Counted from the stretch's first letter, positions 9,801 through 20,494 are shown. The stretch: DNA of 25,000 bases from Owenia fusiformis (GCA_903813345.2 CAIIXF020000154.1:1-25000), one strand, 5' to 3'. The notes: a model not told the origin generated them from the sequence alone. Translations and numbers: made by a program.

Positions 9801-10635
9801 AAAAATTCTCTGCTATCTGTGATTGTGCATTGATTTTGGTTCAAAATCGAGCATTTTGTTTGGCCTAAAATTTGTGAAATTACGAAGAAAAATTATATTT
9901 GTTGAAATCAGTAGGAGTTGGCTTATATTATTTTGGCCCTTCTGTATTTTTCAAAACGCTTCTTTTGTTTATATATATAATGTAAATAACCTGAGATACA
10001 CATATATTTTGTAGATAAAATGTTAAGGTTTTGAGATTTGTAACACATGTGCATGTTGAATGGTCATGTATTTGTAAAATATATGAACAAAATATTGTGA
10101 TAAGTTGTAATACGGCTATATATGTATTAATGACTGTAAAACAAGAAATTTACATGCAATTCATTTTCATGGAAAATTTAGTCCATCTTGAATTGTTTTG
10201 CAACAAGTTTTTTCTTTCCATGAAATTAAATTGCATGGACTTTCTTGATTTACAATCTTCATGGGATGTGATTCTGAATGCTTGGTTAGGCCAAAGATTA
10301 TAAACAGTACAATTTGAACTTACCGTACTTTCACATACATGTTCCTTTGATTTTCATTTAGTCTAATAAACAGGCTCAAGACATGCCCTCAATCATTTTC
10401 ATGGGCCCATATTTACTGGATGTGTGTGGAAGACTGACTAATTATATCTTTTAGAATGAATTCTTCCTCCTTTATATATACAGGTAGCTAAATTAAAGTA
10501 ATACTTTGAGAATGCTTAATAATCAATAACAGATCAGAAGCTAGCTCACATTAAATGTACATGTACCATTGGAAAGCTGCAGTCGCCAATGTATTTCCAG
10601 AACATCTGTTGATTATCATTTGGTTCAGTTTAATA
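6884..10635. other. Non-coding AT-rich stretch without recognisable gene
   Basis: Only short chance frames below 100 codons, none with a recognisable protein. It may include an extended 3' UTR of gene 1. Minor structure: a twice-repeated tgtgtcaaccccc word at 7449-7480; an imperfect tandem duplication around 8259-8356 (ttggtacatttg words); a mariner-like solo end at about 9106-9124; and a 23-bp inverted pair at 10153 and 10215. Confidence 0.6.
10153..10237. repeat. Near-perfect 23-bp inverted repeat with 39-nt spacer
   Basis: Arms at 10153-10175 and 10215-10237 pair with about two mismatches (catgcaattcattttcatgg against ccatgaaattaaattgcatg). A small hairpin in non-coding sequence; origin unknown. 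It could be the remnant of a short fold-back element. Confidence 0.6.
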
Positions 10636-10797
10636 CAGTGAAACCTGTGATTTGGAACACCTCTAGAAGTGGAACACCTCTGTAAGTGGAACACTTTTCA
10701 GAGTCCCAAGACCAGTAGACTTAATGTTAAATGAACCTTTATGAGTGGAACACTTTTTGGAGGTACCAAAGGTGTTCCACTTAGACAGGTTTTATTG
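10636..10797. mobile_element. 162-bp pogo/Tigger-like MITE
   Basis: The left end cagtgaaacctgt and the right end acaggttttattg are inverted repeats, and TA lies outside both ends (10634-10635 and 10798-10799). Inside, the decamer agtggaacac or its complement occurs four times near the ends. CAGT-type termini and a TA target are characteristic of pogo/Tigger relatives of Tc1/mariner. There is no coding capacity. A degenerate relative lies at 24221-24340. Confidence 0.75.
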
Positions 10798-10799
10798 TA

Positions 10800-11738
10800 C
10801 TATGAAGACTGGTGTGGTTCTTACAAATTGTACTATATATAATCGGTCAGGGTGCCCTGTACTTTATCCAAATCTTCATAACTCTCATCTAAAATCACAG
10901 ACAATGTGAGTGACAGTGACAGTATTAACTTTTGTAAATAATTCTAATGTTACGATATTCCATTTTGACTAGACTATAAGTAATTCTGTATTTTAGGGAA
11001 TCTTCCTGTATTTTGTAAAATGCCCCATTTTTGTAGAAGTCTATTTTCTGAGGTTGACCTAACTTTACACCATGAAATACAACTGACAACCATATGTTGT
11101 ACAGTCATGTACAATGTCTCATGAAAAGATTCAAGACTTCAACCAAACCACCAGTTTGATTAGGAGTACTCTCCAAGAAGCCGTAAATGAATATATACAC
11201 CTCTTCCAAAAGTTAGTGTTGTATTGCCATGCTTTTGGAGAGGGGTGTATGCAGAAAAACAGGACTGTTTTTATATGGATTTTATGAAGATTTCTTGAAA
11301 GACAGATGTATTGAATATAAACAGTCGGGTGCACGGCCTCAAGAAAGCAAATTCAATTAGGTGACTGACCCATGTAAATGAATGGGGGATTATTGCATTT
11401 CTTGATGCTGTTCACTTGTCTGTAATGTTAAGTTTAACGTCTTGCATTATTTCACTGTCCGAGACAGCAGCATTATCTTTACTTGTAGACTAGTACATGT
11501 GGTTTCTTAACACAGAACCTGTTGATTTTCTATGCAGAATTTGTACATCACAAAACTAGGTCTGGTTGTTTCGTATATATGGTCATAATAATTTCAATTT
11601 TCTTGAAATCAAAATTTCCGTTACATCTTACAACTCTATCAAAGATGGCAGTGTTCTGTTTAGTCTTGGCTACAAGCCCCTGTGACCCCCCACTACCTGA
11701 CTACCCACCTTCTCACACAGGGGAGGTAGGTGTGTAGT
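10800..11738. other. Non-coding stretch without recognisable gene
   Basis: AT-rich, with only short chance frames. The word cttaacacaga near 11506 reappears inverted near 11815, bracketing the G-tract region, but no target duplication was found. Nothing else was recognised. Confidence 0.5.
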
Positions 11739-11751
11739 GGGGGGGGGGGGG
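11677..11751. repeat. Imperfect GC-rich hairpin ending in a G13 tract
   Basis: A C-rich arm (cccccactacctgactaccc and following bases, from about 11685) can pair imperfectly with a G-rich arm (aggtaggtgtgtagtggggg, from about 11724). The G-rich arm runs into thirteen consecutive G at 11739-11751. This is a striking GC island in AT-rich DNA, prone to slippage and able to form G-quadruplex or hairpin structures. Confidence 0.7.
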
Positions 11752-11969
11752 CAGAGTCAAAAGGGTTGTAGCTAGTGCAAGACTATGTTGTGTTGATTCT
11801 TGAAACTTAGCAACTCTGTGTTAAGAAGGCACTGTATGTATATTTCTAAAGCTTTGTGTTACATTATTGAAAATGTCCCATGTGGAATATGTATGACCCA
11901 ATAAAATTGTGTCTGTGAAATCATTGTTGTCATGTTGTTAACATATTACCACTTTATTTTATCTATATA

Positions 11970-12145
11970 CAGGGTGATCCAGAAGTAATGTAAAATATGT
12001 TGCCATTTATAAAAGTAACCATTAAATTGACCAGTCAAATAGTAAAGGCTTTATTCGTTAAATATCATTCTGTACCTAGTTTCAAGAAAGTCGGTCCAGT
12101 AATATTGAGAGGCAACATCTTTGACATAATTTCTGGATCACATTG
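11970..12145. mobile_element. 176-bp mariner-like MITE
   Basis: cagggtgatccagaa at the left end is matched by the inverted ttctggatcacattg at the right end, with TA before the left end. The inner words atgttgcc (about 11998) and ggcaacat (about 12111) are also inverted. A CAGGGTG start is common to many mariner termini. The base pair after the right end is AA rather than TA, so the target duplication is decayed or the boundary is off by a base. Non-coding. Confidence 0.6.
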
Positions 12146-12880
12146 AATTCCCTTTTATACCATAAAAAGACCTTCAACTTTGTTCATCAAATTGCCAACA
12201 TAAGTTTCTTACATATATTTTCACAATGGGACCAAGGGTTTAAAGTTGAAATTGAATGTTCCTCTTTTACAAAACCCATGAACATAAATTATGAAACTGA
12301 GTCTGGTATTAGCACCCATGTACACTTAAAAGATGTGGATCTCCTTGCAAGATTCCTGTGATGGTAATTATCCTTCCCCCTGTTCAGAACTCTCTTAATT
12401 TATCTACGTAATATGGTGGGTTCTACCAACGTTTGGTTTACATGTGAAGTCCATTGTATATTCCTGATTCAGGACAAAGGTCATCAAATGAGCCAGGCCA
12501 CAGGAACACTGGTCTTATCACAGATTTTTTCAATATTTAGATTTTTTGTTTATCTTTAAAAGCACAAAGAGGCCTTTCAAATGTTCCATGGCTCATGTCT
12601 TATAAATTTTTCCACGCAGATATAGACCAAAACATGGATTTGAATTTAGCACATTTTCCTCTTAATCTTGGGCACACTTTTGGCTCTTGCACAATTTCAA
12701 TTTTTGTGATAAGACCGATTTTCCTATGGCGGGGCTCAAATAATAGAAAGGTTAAGCTTCAAGATTTTAAGGGAGCTTGTAAATTGAAGATGTAGATTCA
12801 TGGTCATCTGCAGATTAGTTCTGAATTATATCTTTTCTTGAATTGAACAGATCATTTTTACTGTACGCATTTAGTTGGTA
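12146..12880. other. Non-coding stretch without recognisable gene
   Basis: Short open frames of about 70 codons at 12143 and 12595 have no recognisable domain and no convincing splice context. No repeat structure was identified. Confidence 0.5.
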
Positions 12881-12882
12881 TA

Positions 12883-13943
12883 CCAGGTCGTTCAATAAGT
12901 TCCCGGAAAATCGCTCTCATTTTGTTAGTTTGTAGTATTTTTTATTGAAATTTTCACAGTACCTATAAAATTTATTTAGAATTTATGTATAGAAATATTT
13001 TTATACAATATTTCATATTTATTAACTTATCCTTGATAATGTGACGTCATAAAAGGGTATGCGGGGCACTATTTTGACGTTAAAATTTCACAATTTTCAA
13101 TTTATTCATCATATGTTCACATTTTTTTATTTGTTTTATTTCAACTGAATAAACAGTCCTGTTGCCATGGTAACTATGTGACATCATATTACTGCTGTAC
13201 AAGATGCAAAAATTCTCGGATTGAAGACATCATACATCTTTGCATGACATCAAACAACTAATGCATGACATCAGTCATTAGTCAGACACCAAAATGGCTA
13301 CTGTCCTCTAGGATATTCCATCAGGACATTGCTCCAAGCCATAGGTCTAACTTGGTGCAGGACACCATTTCCATCAATCTCCAAATGGAACTGCAAGACT
13401 AGGCACCCTATTCACCTGATACGGCAGTCTAAGATTTTGCTGTTTTCAACAGATTGAAGGAAGCTCTGAGGGGGATTCGCTTTGGCTCAGTTGATGATCT
13501 TAAAGCAGGTGTTCAGAATGCACTTAAGGAGAAGTTTCAAGCTGGGTTCTGTGACCAATACAAGCAATGGGTTCAGAGACAGAGGCTATGTATTCAACAC
13601 GATGGTTCATATTTTGAGCATTTAATGTAGATGACTGTGGAGGACTATGTGAAAATATAATCTAACAAGCATACAAAGACATCAAAGGGTGTTAAATATA
13701 TCGTAAAATGTGACTAAAACGTTTAGATTTAATGGTCCAAACCGTAATACAAAACAGTGCCCCGCATACCCTTTTGTGACGTCACATGATGTTGGATAAC
13801 TTAAAAACTAGTTAGACATTTTCAAATTAATTTAATACGATGATTTGAAAATAAATTGCACACATACTGTGAAAATTTCAATGAAAAATATTATAAACTC
13901 ATAAAATGAGAGCGTTTTTCCGGGAACTTATTGAACGACCTGG
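12883..13943 (+). mobile_element. Mariner-family transposon relic with 188-bp terminal repeats
   Basis: Long imperfect inverted repeats at 12883-13070 and 13756-13943, beginning ccaggtcgttcaataagttc, are flanked by TA on both sides (12881-12882 and 13944-13945). The total is 1,061 bp. The interior holds the 3' end of a mariner transposase on the plus strand, listed separately, while the 5' part is missing or unrecognisable. It is therefore an internally deleted, non-autonomous copy. Each terminal repeat contains the palindrome tgacgtca and the word gggtatgcggggcact. Confidence 0.88.
13316..13630 (+). pseudogene. Mariner transposase, C-terminal remnant with stops
   Basis: The frame from 13316 reads FHQDIAPSH, then two in-frame stops at 13400-13402 (TAG) and 13430-13432 (TAA). 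Between them lies APYSPD, and after the second stop DFAVFNRLKEALRGIRF, ending in GSYFEHLM and a TAG at 13628-13630. These match the mariner catalytic block (HxDNAPxH, then YSPDLAPxDF about 34 residues on), followed by the LK..LRG.RF and C-terminal YFE motifs. The second D of the catalytic triad and the last D are visible; the first lies in the missing part. Inactive. Confidence 0.85.
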
Positions 13944-13945
13944 TA

Positions 13946-16125
13946 TATTCAGAAACCCAATTATAATATAACTTTTTATTTGTTTGTCTGGCATTATGTT
14001 ATCCGACATGATTTGGCCGCCTGGTGATAAAACTGGTAATTACTGGCACCGAGGTAATTCAACCCTTTCATACAGTCTATATATAGAACAAAATAAGCTG
14101 GACATTATAGTTTTTACATTTTTTTTATATTTTTAAATTACTTCATAATAACAAATCAGTAAATCTTCACAATCACACATTTGGCAATAAAAAACTTGGT
14201 GAGTCCTATATATAGTCTGATATTTCAATGTTCTGTAATATTTTGATTCTCACTTTTGTGGCACTATTATTTTCTTCCAAGTCCCTAATGCTCCGAATAT
14301 TATAAAATGTTGATGTTTTTTTTTAATAAATCCAATGAAAGTGTCCCCATGTTCTGCTTTGTTCCTGAAGATTGGCCCTCTATTTGTAGTTAGTAAAAAT
14401 CCCAAGTTCACTGTCTATGCTATATTACAATTTCCTAAGAGTGTGGTTGACTTATGATGCAGTAGCAGTTGGCTCTGAAAATAGACAGAAAATCGTAAGC
14501 AAAAATGAGTACTACACTTGGGGAAAGTATAAATTGTCACTCGTTATTTTTTGTGACTGAAATTCCCTACGAAATTTCACTGCGATCACCTTATTTCCTG
14601 ATTTTGAGAGAATATGATTTAAGAAACAATAAAAGGTCAGTGAAACAAATTAGAAGGTGGTGTCAAAATACTACAGAAGTTGATTTTGAACTGTGAAGTG
14701 CAGACATGACTTCAAAATCACCAAAAAGTCGAGTGACATTCTACATTTCCTTCAAGCTTAGTATTAGAATATCGACCATGATAAAAATGGATTTGCAATG
14801 ATTGTTACATTTTCCGACCAGATAATAGAGAATATTCTTTCTTTAATATTTAAGGTATAGATACAGGGTACATTACCAACAGTTTTTGTTAAATAAGAAT
14901 TAATTTACAGTATTATGGAGTATGATGTCATGATTTCCATGGTAAAGAAATATGTGGTCATGGTTTCCATTGTAACAACAGCTCATTTAGGAATCTCAAT
15001 TTGAAGAATTCTTACAGTTATCATATGTACTCTTTAAATTTATCTTCAATAATTTTTTCTCAGATTCTTTCTATGTATATTTTAAATCTCAATACCATTT
15101 ATCTCTTTGTATTAAATACAAGTCAATTTTAATCAATTTTTGGAAAAAATGAATATTAGTTGGATTGTATTTGTTGTCTTATTAACTAGTTCCATATCAT
15201 GACTGTATTAAAAAACATGCAATAAACACAGGGCGTTAAAAGCAAAATGTTTTAAACATGTATGATATGCACCTTATATATAGCATGCATGCAAACAGTA
15301 GCGAACCTATAGTAGCATTTAGTATGGAACCTGCATCTTGGTGAAGCAAACAACAAATCCAGTTGCCAACAAAAGCCAAGGGCATTGCAAAAATGCAATA
15401 TTGATTCCATTTGGGGGGATGACTGCCAATAGGTAGCAGCAATGAACAAAATCAATATCTTTACACGATAACTTAGTTTGAGAGGGGGGTGTAGCAAATA
15501 TATGAAACATTGTGTGACCTGCCACCTATTGAGTCATCAAGCTCTATCTTCAATCATCACATTAATTGGAATGCTCATCTTGCATCAACCGCCTACCCCC
15601 TTCCCACCATGAGTTCTTTTTCCAAATCTATGTTGTTTAACCCAAGCATTATGTTACCTTGCAAAAGCTACATAATTTCTATCCTCTTTAGACAGCTTTG
15701 ATTTAGCCAATATTTAACCAGAATATATACATACTGTAGTCATAAAATCAGGACTATTCATTTAATATAACAATCCCAAAAGCAACATTTGAGATGATTA
15801 AGATTCACAAATGTAAATCATCTGTAATGGATGGAGATACATGGTAACAATTGTTCGAGCCCAGCATTATGACCATCTATAAAAACACATGCAAAAGATG
15901 ATCAACACCACACATACCAATAGCTAAAAGCTGTTGATTCAATACACACATGATTAACATAGTTCAATGATGAGTGATGTACCCATTTAATATGATCATT
16001 CAAAAAACAGCTAAATGCAGTGAAATATACAGCATTTTATAGCTTGATTTTTTGATTATTACAAATGGCATAGCTAACATATATCACACATTTTGATAAA
16101 TATATTGCAATGCACCCATGCGTTT
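13946..16125. other. Non-coding stretch without recognisable gene
   Basis: AT-rich with only chance frames, such as 14505-14696 on plus and overlapping frames around 15236-15525 on minus. A short direct repeat of gtcatgatttccatggtaa type occurs at about 14927 and 14957. No RNA gene or transposon boundary was recognised. Confidence 0.5.
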
Positions 16126-16226
16126 GTCACACATGTAATAGGATGTCACACATGTAACAGCTTATGCCACAGATGTAGCAGCTATTTCAAACATGTAGCA
16201 GCTTATAGCAGACATGTAGCATCTTA
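16126..16226. repeat. Degenerate 21-bp tandem repeat (about five copies)
   Basis: Units of 19-21 bp built on cacacatgtaacagcttat and variants (cagatgtagcagc, aacatgtagcagc, gacatgtagcatc). Non-coding minisatellite. Confidence 0.7.
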
Positions 16227-16392
16227 GCAAAGGCCAAGTTCTACAAACCGTGTCTCTATAAAACACAAGTCTTGTGCATAATCTAATTGGGTCTAATTGT
16301 TGTTCCCATCTGAAAAATATAGCATAATCCTTAAAAAGATCATGTCATGTTGTATTGTATTGAAAAAGCAGTCCATGGAGGTAGAGTTTAAA

Positions 16393-16754
16393 GGGCCACT
16401 ATCTGTAATCTGATTCTAAATGAGCAAAAAAAACATTTTTTAATTCATAATTGAGGGTACAGTGCGTGTAACTTGCGCCATCATTACTCAGTATAGTATT
16501 AGTACATGTTATATAATACAAAGTTTTTTCAGTTTTTAATTCATTTTGACATTGAAAAATGTTGAAGCATTAAATTTTAATTTGGTGCTTGTCTTGCTCT
16601 CTTATTTGTCTTGCTCTCTTAGTATTCTAGCTTTAATATTTGCAGAAAAAGGTTTGTACAATGTATCAAGTCTAACAATGGTGCAAGTTTTAGGATTATT
16701 TTGATTAAAAACAGTTTTATATTATTCAGAATCAGAATTACAGATAGTCCCCTA
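16393..16754. mobile_element. Probable MITE with about 30-bp imperfect terminal repeats
   Basis: The left arm starting gggccactatctgtaatctg at 16393 and running to about 16421 is matched in inverted orientation by 16721-16754 (attcagaatcagaattacag, then atagtcccct). The 362-bp element contains a 16-17-bp direct duplication of ttgtcttgctctctta at about 16588-16621. No clear target duplication was found, so the superfamily is open. Confidence 0.5.
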
Positions 16755-18350
16755 TTAATACAACACAAACCAGGGTTGAAACCTAACAACTGTCTGACTG
16801 CCAATGGCAACTGCTCTTCACTCTTGACAAAGGACTTGGAAAAACGGGTTGCCTTAAGGGAACGAACATGATGCCAAATATGGTAATTTTGGCAATCATG
16901 CTTTCAATCTTGGTAGTGAGTCCAGATACTAACATATACATGTACATACAGGTACCACTTCTTCATTAAATTCTGATGTATATATGATCATCGGATTTCT
17001 CACAAATCAAATGGAGACCTCTGTTGATGGAGTAAAATTTGTTATAAAATTTGGCAAATGTAACCTGAAAGTATGGGTTTGTAGCATAAAGAGCAGAGGT
17101 GTCACAGAATATGTTTTAAAGGTGTCAGGTTTACCAACCAGGTGTGTACGCTTAAAACTGAGCAGTTTAGGAGTAAAAGTATAGCTTTACTTTACTTCAG
17201 AGAAATATCTATTTGTAAGGATGTTGTCCCATGCTCCAAACTAGCTGAGAGTTCATTCACAGAGAAATATCAACTTGTATGGACAAAAAATATTTGGATC
17301 TGAAAATAACAGTGATTTTGTTCCATCCAAACTGAGAGTGTGAAATTTGGAATAAACTGGAACATGGCATGACTGTGACACCTCTGATAGAAACAGAAAC
17401 TTAGCAGAGGAAAGTGGATGACACTGCACTGACGGCATTCCCAGCAAATCTCAGAGTTGAGCTGAGTATCATCGTTTACATGCAGTATTCATTAAGCTAC
17501 TTGGGATTCTTTTTGTTCACAATTTGTGGGATCCTCACACTGTGATTCAAGCACTAAATGGTTGCAAAATCTCCATCACTCCAATCTATACAATTCACTC
17601 CATTCTTCTTTACCTTATTGATATTATTCACCCTTTCCTAGATAAAAACAATGTTAGATGAAATAGAAATATATTTAAAGGGGTTTCATTATTTACAGTT
17701 TCTGATGGCAGAAAAAGGTAACTAAAAGAACAAGCAGGATTGGAAAAACTGTTTAGATATGAATCATGATGTCCAATGATAGTCCTTTCTGATACTCAGA
17801 CCATCTTTGCCCTTCTAGAAAGGTACTCATATCTCACATCTCTCATGATGTATGATATAGTCTTGCATCAAGATGTATTCAGCTTTCATTTTCTATCATT
17901 CCCTATTATACATCTAGGGTAAGCCATATTGATGCAAGACTTTAGATATGAAGCAAAATCCCAACACCAAATAATTCTTCCCTTACAAAAAGCTCATGAT
18001 GATCATTTATACTTTAATCTCAGCAAATATTATAACCATCAAGGAACTATTTGTCAGGGTGATCTATGCTAACCATACAGGTGGTTATTATATACACTAG
18101 GTCTTACCTGACTACCTACCTATATTACACACCGTTAATTACTATTATTCTTGCTCTTTTAAAAGTGAAGAAATATAATTTAAACATATATTCAGTTGAG
18201 GGTGGTAGATTGTGAAAAATTTTGAGATATTCTAATATTTTCTGGTCATTGAACAGTTGAAATGCTCTGAATATCATCATAAGTTTTTCACAATCAAAAT
18301 ACTCCAATAATGCAACTAAATTCTGTCTTCAATGAGTTAAAATATGTAAC
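16755..18350. other. Non-coding stretch without recognisable gene
   Basis: It contains two short perfect inverted pairs: agaggtgtcacag at 17095-17107 with its complement at 17373-17385, and agtcttgcatcaa at 17859-17871 with its complement at 17929-17941. Short open frames (for example 16984-17184 on plus) show no domain. If ATP5F1E has a third exon, it should lie on the minus strand here or within 18559-19132, but none could be identified. Confidence 0.45.
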
Positions 18351-18360
18351 AGTTTTCAAG

Positions 18361-18548
18361 CAAGGAGGATTGGCTCCCAGAATGCAACACCGATATTCTG
18401 CAAAACAATCACCTAGCGATAGCTTTGTTGGAGAGTATCGGGTCATTCTCCATGCAGTCGTACAAATTATACAGACACGAATAGCAAATGACGCATGCGT
18501 GGAGATTAAAGAATATCGAGTTGGAACCCTGGCTTCCAATCCTCCTTG
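18361..18548. mobile_element. Mutator-like MITE with 39-bp TIRs and 10-bp target duplication
   Basis: Inverted arms at 18361-18399 (caaggaggattggctcccag onward) and 18510-18548 pair with several mismatches. The flanks carry a perfect 10-bp direct repeat, agttttcaag, at 18351-18360 and 18549-18558. A 9-11-bp duplication with longish TIRs is typical of Mutator-like elements; hAT would give 8 bp. Both strands happen to be open through the whole element, but neither frame has a recognisable protein. Confidence 0.8.
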
Positions 18549-18558
18549 AGTTTTCAAG

Positions 18559-19132
18559 TGAGCCATACTACCTTCATAAAACACTGAATCCTGTACAATT
18601 ACATATTTTATTCCATTGTACTTAGACAATGAAATGGTATATCAGGACTAAATACTTAAAAATTATGCTAAATCAGATAGATAAGAAATCTTGAATCAAA
18701 TCATTGGGAGTATGTTATATTGGATTGAAATCTCTCAATTTAAGGTTATATTTTAAAGTGAGCAATCTCAGTATTTGGTCCTGGTCTGTGCTGAGCAATC
18801 GTAATATAAGAGATCTGTGATGTATATTGAATAAAATATACTACTCTTGAAAATCTCAATATTAAGAAATTTATCAAGTACAGCATCAACATTTTACCAT
18901 GCCAGTAATCTAAAGTGACTTAATTTAACATTAAAATATATTTAAAAAATCTGACGTTTCAAAATCTCAGTGTTCACTTTCCAAATTCATAGTTTATCTT
19001 CAGAGGAATTAACATGTAAATATTAGTACACTGTAGATTATTTCTGTACACATATATACTTGGACACGTTACTCATGAATTGAATAAAAAAAACTATAAC
19101 ACTCTTTGGTAGACACTGATATTTTGAGATGA
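18559..19132. other. Non-coding stretch downstream of ATP5F1E
   Basis: AT-rich sequence without a coding signal. On the minus strand it would hold the 3' UTR of ATP5F1E if the frame ends at 19133. No gene was recognised. Confidence 0.5.
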
Positions 19133-19292
19133 TTAAGGAGCAAAAATGTTCTTTAACTTACTTATTTGTTTGCCATCTTTCCACATAATTTTCCTAATTA
19201 AAGAACCATCCCTTTTGGCTGCCTCCACCTTGAGGTCTCCTTTCAGACACTGTCTAACAACTCGTGCACATACAGCAGAGTACTGCACATAG
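19133..19292 (-). CDS. ATP5F1E: ATP synthase F1 subunit epsilon, exon 2
   Basis: Read on the minus strand from 19292 after a tttccag acceptor. It starts with the last base of a split codon, then YVQYSAVCARVVRQCLKGDL, then KVEAAKRDGS and a tail MWKDGKQ, with a TAA at 19133-19135. The pattern (Y.QYS...A..VR..LK, then AAKRDGS and W.dGK) is that of the mitochondrial F1 epsilon subunit, a short central-stalk protein (about 50-65 residues) that binds gamma and delta in the matrix. Joined to exon 1 the protein is 62 residues. The end is open to question: a strong donor gtaagt at 19161-19156 (minus) could cut after GKQI and splice to an unseen third exon. The exon bases are otherwise intact. Confidence 0.93.
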
Positions 19293-19698
19293 CTGGAAAA
19301 CAAGGCAAGAGTTAAATTATGACTACTCAAGAAATGTGTAATGATATCAATCAAAAGCATCAACCAATCGAACCAGCTTCCCCCACCTGCTCATTTCACA
19401 GATAATACTTTCAAAGAAAAATTCAAACAGCTAACTTGAGTCTCCAACCAACAACCTTGCTAGAGATCACTTCAATGGGTTTGCTTTGTACTCTAGAAAA
19501 TGGCTCAGTTGGAATGAGTAATCATTTTCAATATTATTCATGTAATCTGGTAATGAAAGAAGATATTGTGCTTGCTCCGTGATATGGAACATTAAATCAA
19601 TAAGAGTAAATTTGTAGGAATTACTTAGAATTATCTGACCTCAAATATTAATAATATAACAGGTATAAGCCTGGTAGATGGTGCTGACCTTTGCTTAG

Positions 19699-20000
19699 CT
19701 TGAGCATTGGCTCCCAGAGTTCCAACTTGATATTCGACCTTGACCAATATTGTTATTAACTGACATTACAACTGACTATAAATTCATACTCGGTGATCAA
19801 AAAGATTTGAGCTACTAGTATCATCTTTAATATCACTTCTTGTGTTTTTGCAATTTTTGCTTGGAAATAAGGCCAAAACTCCCAATTCAAATTCTGAAGT
19901 GAAAAGTTTGCACCTGTTTGATTTTGAACCTTGCAATCAAGATATGACTCCATATAAGAAAGAATATCGAGTTGGAACACTGGTATGCAATTATCCTTGA
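19699..20000. mobile_element. Second, longer member of the Mutator-like MITE family
   Basis: The left end near 19699 (cttgagcattggctcccaga, then ttccaacttgatattc) and the right end at 19961-20000 (agaatatcgagttggaacac, then tggtatgcaattatccttg) match the termini of the 18361-18548 element. The interior is longer and unrelated by eye. No clean target duplication was seen, so this copy is older or truncated. It lies within ATP5F1E intron 1. Confidence 0.65.
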
Positions 20001-20019
20001 AAAAGTGCCCGACTTTGGC

Positions 20020-20380
20020 CTAGTATGTATCCAACAGACTGACTGGAAGTCAGTCTGTTATGATGTACTACTTTCCTGTGGAAATTGCAGTGAAATTTTT
20101 TGCACAAAATTATCAATTAGAGGAACCATTTCTTCAATAAAATAAACATTACAAAATTTCAATTAAATAGTAAGGTACAATTAAATGCAATAAAAAGTAA
20201 CACAGCATATTGTCAAGTGGAAATAAAGCTAGTTGAAGTAACAAATGTGCAAATTAATTTTACCAATCGGCCATTTTGAATAGCACTTCCTATGTAAACA
20301 AATATTTCATATTACCAAACTTCCACATAGGTGCCTTATAGTCTGAATATAATTCAGACTAAATAGGATAGACTATAGTC
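20020..20380 (+). repeat. Repeat copy A of a roughly 355-bp dispersed family
   Basis: Starts at ctagtatgtatccaacagac and runs to the palindromic end gtctgaatataattcagact, then aaataggata. It is closely similar to copy B (21120-21472) over its whole length, and to copy C (21493-21893) inverted. Near its start is a 10-bp-stem hairpin, cagactgact-gga-agtcagtctg (20035-20057). Non-coding; it behaves as a MITE-like family with palindromic ends. It lies in ATP5F1E intron 1. Confidence 0.85.
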
Positions 20381-20494
20381 TTTGGCCGAAATCAAATTTT
20401 TAATTCTATTTGCCGGTATTTCATGATCAACGTGTTGCCCATCATTCAAACAAAGGTAGGCGTGAATAAAATTGATAATATGTGTTTAACTTAC

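Larger units (their letters stand above)
19293..20494 (-). other. ATP5F1E intron 1, largely repeat-filled
   Basis: Donor gtaagt at 20494-20489 (minus) and acceptor tttccag ending at 19293. The intron splits the codon joining AGL to YVQY after its second base. It contains a Mutator-like MITE relative (about 19699-20000) followed about 20 bp later by repeat copy A (20020-20380), so more than half of its 1.2 kb is mobile-element DNA. Confidence 0.85.

Noticed and set aside
11502-11828. Inverted cttcttaacacaga words as TIRs of a 330-bp element
   Set aside because: Only about 13 bases pair and no target-site duplication or further terminal similarity could be found.
14505-14696. Plus-strand 63-codon frame with ATG in fair context
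   Set aside because: No recognisable domain, no neighbouring exon in phase, and length within chance expectation.
17095-17385. 13-bp perfect inverted pair as a transposon
   Set aside because: The arms are short, with no target duplication or element-like ends; a chance pair in a long window is possible.
17859-17941. 13-bp inverted pair agtcttgcatcaa as an RNA gene or MITE
   Set aside because: A short hairpin with AT-rich loop and no precursor features or flanking duplication.
18294-18629. 111-codon minus and 79-codon plus frames over the same region
   Set aside because: Both span the Mutator-like MITE and its target duplications; neither resembles a protein family.
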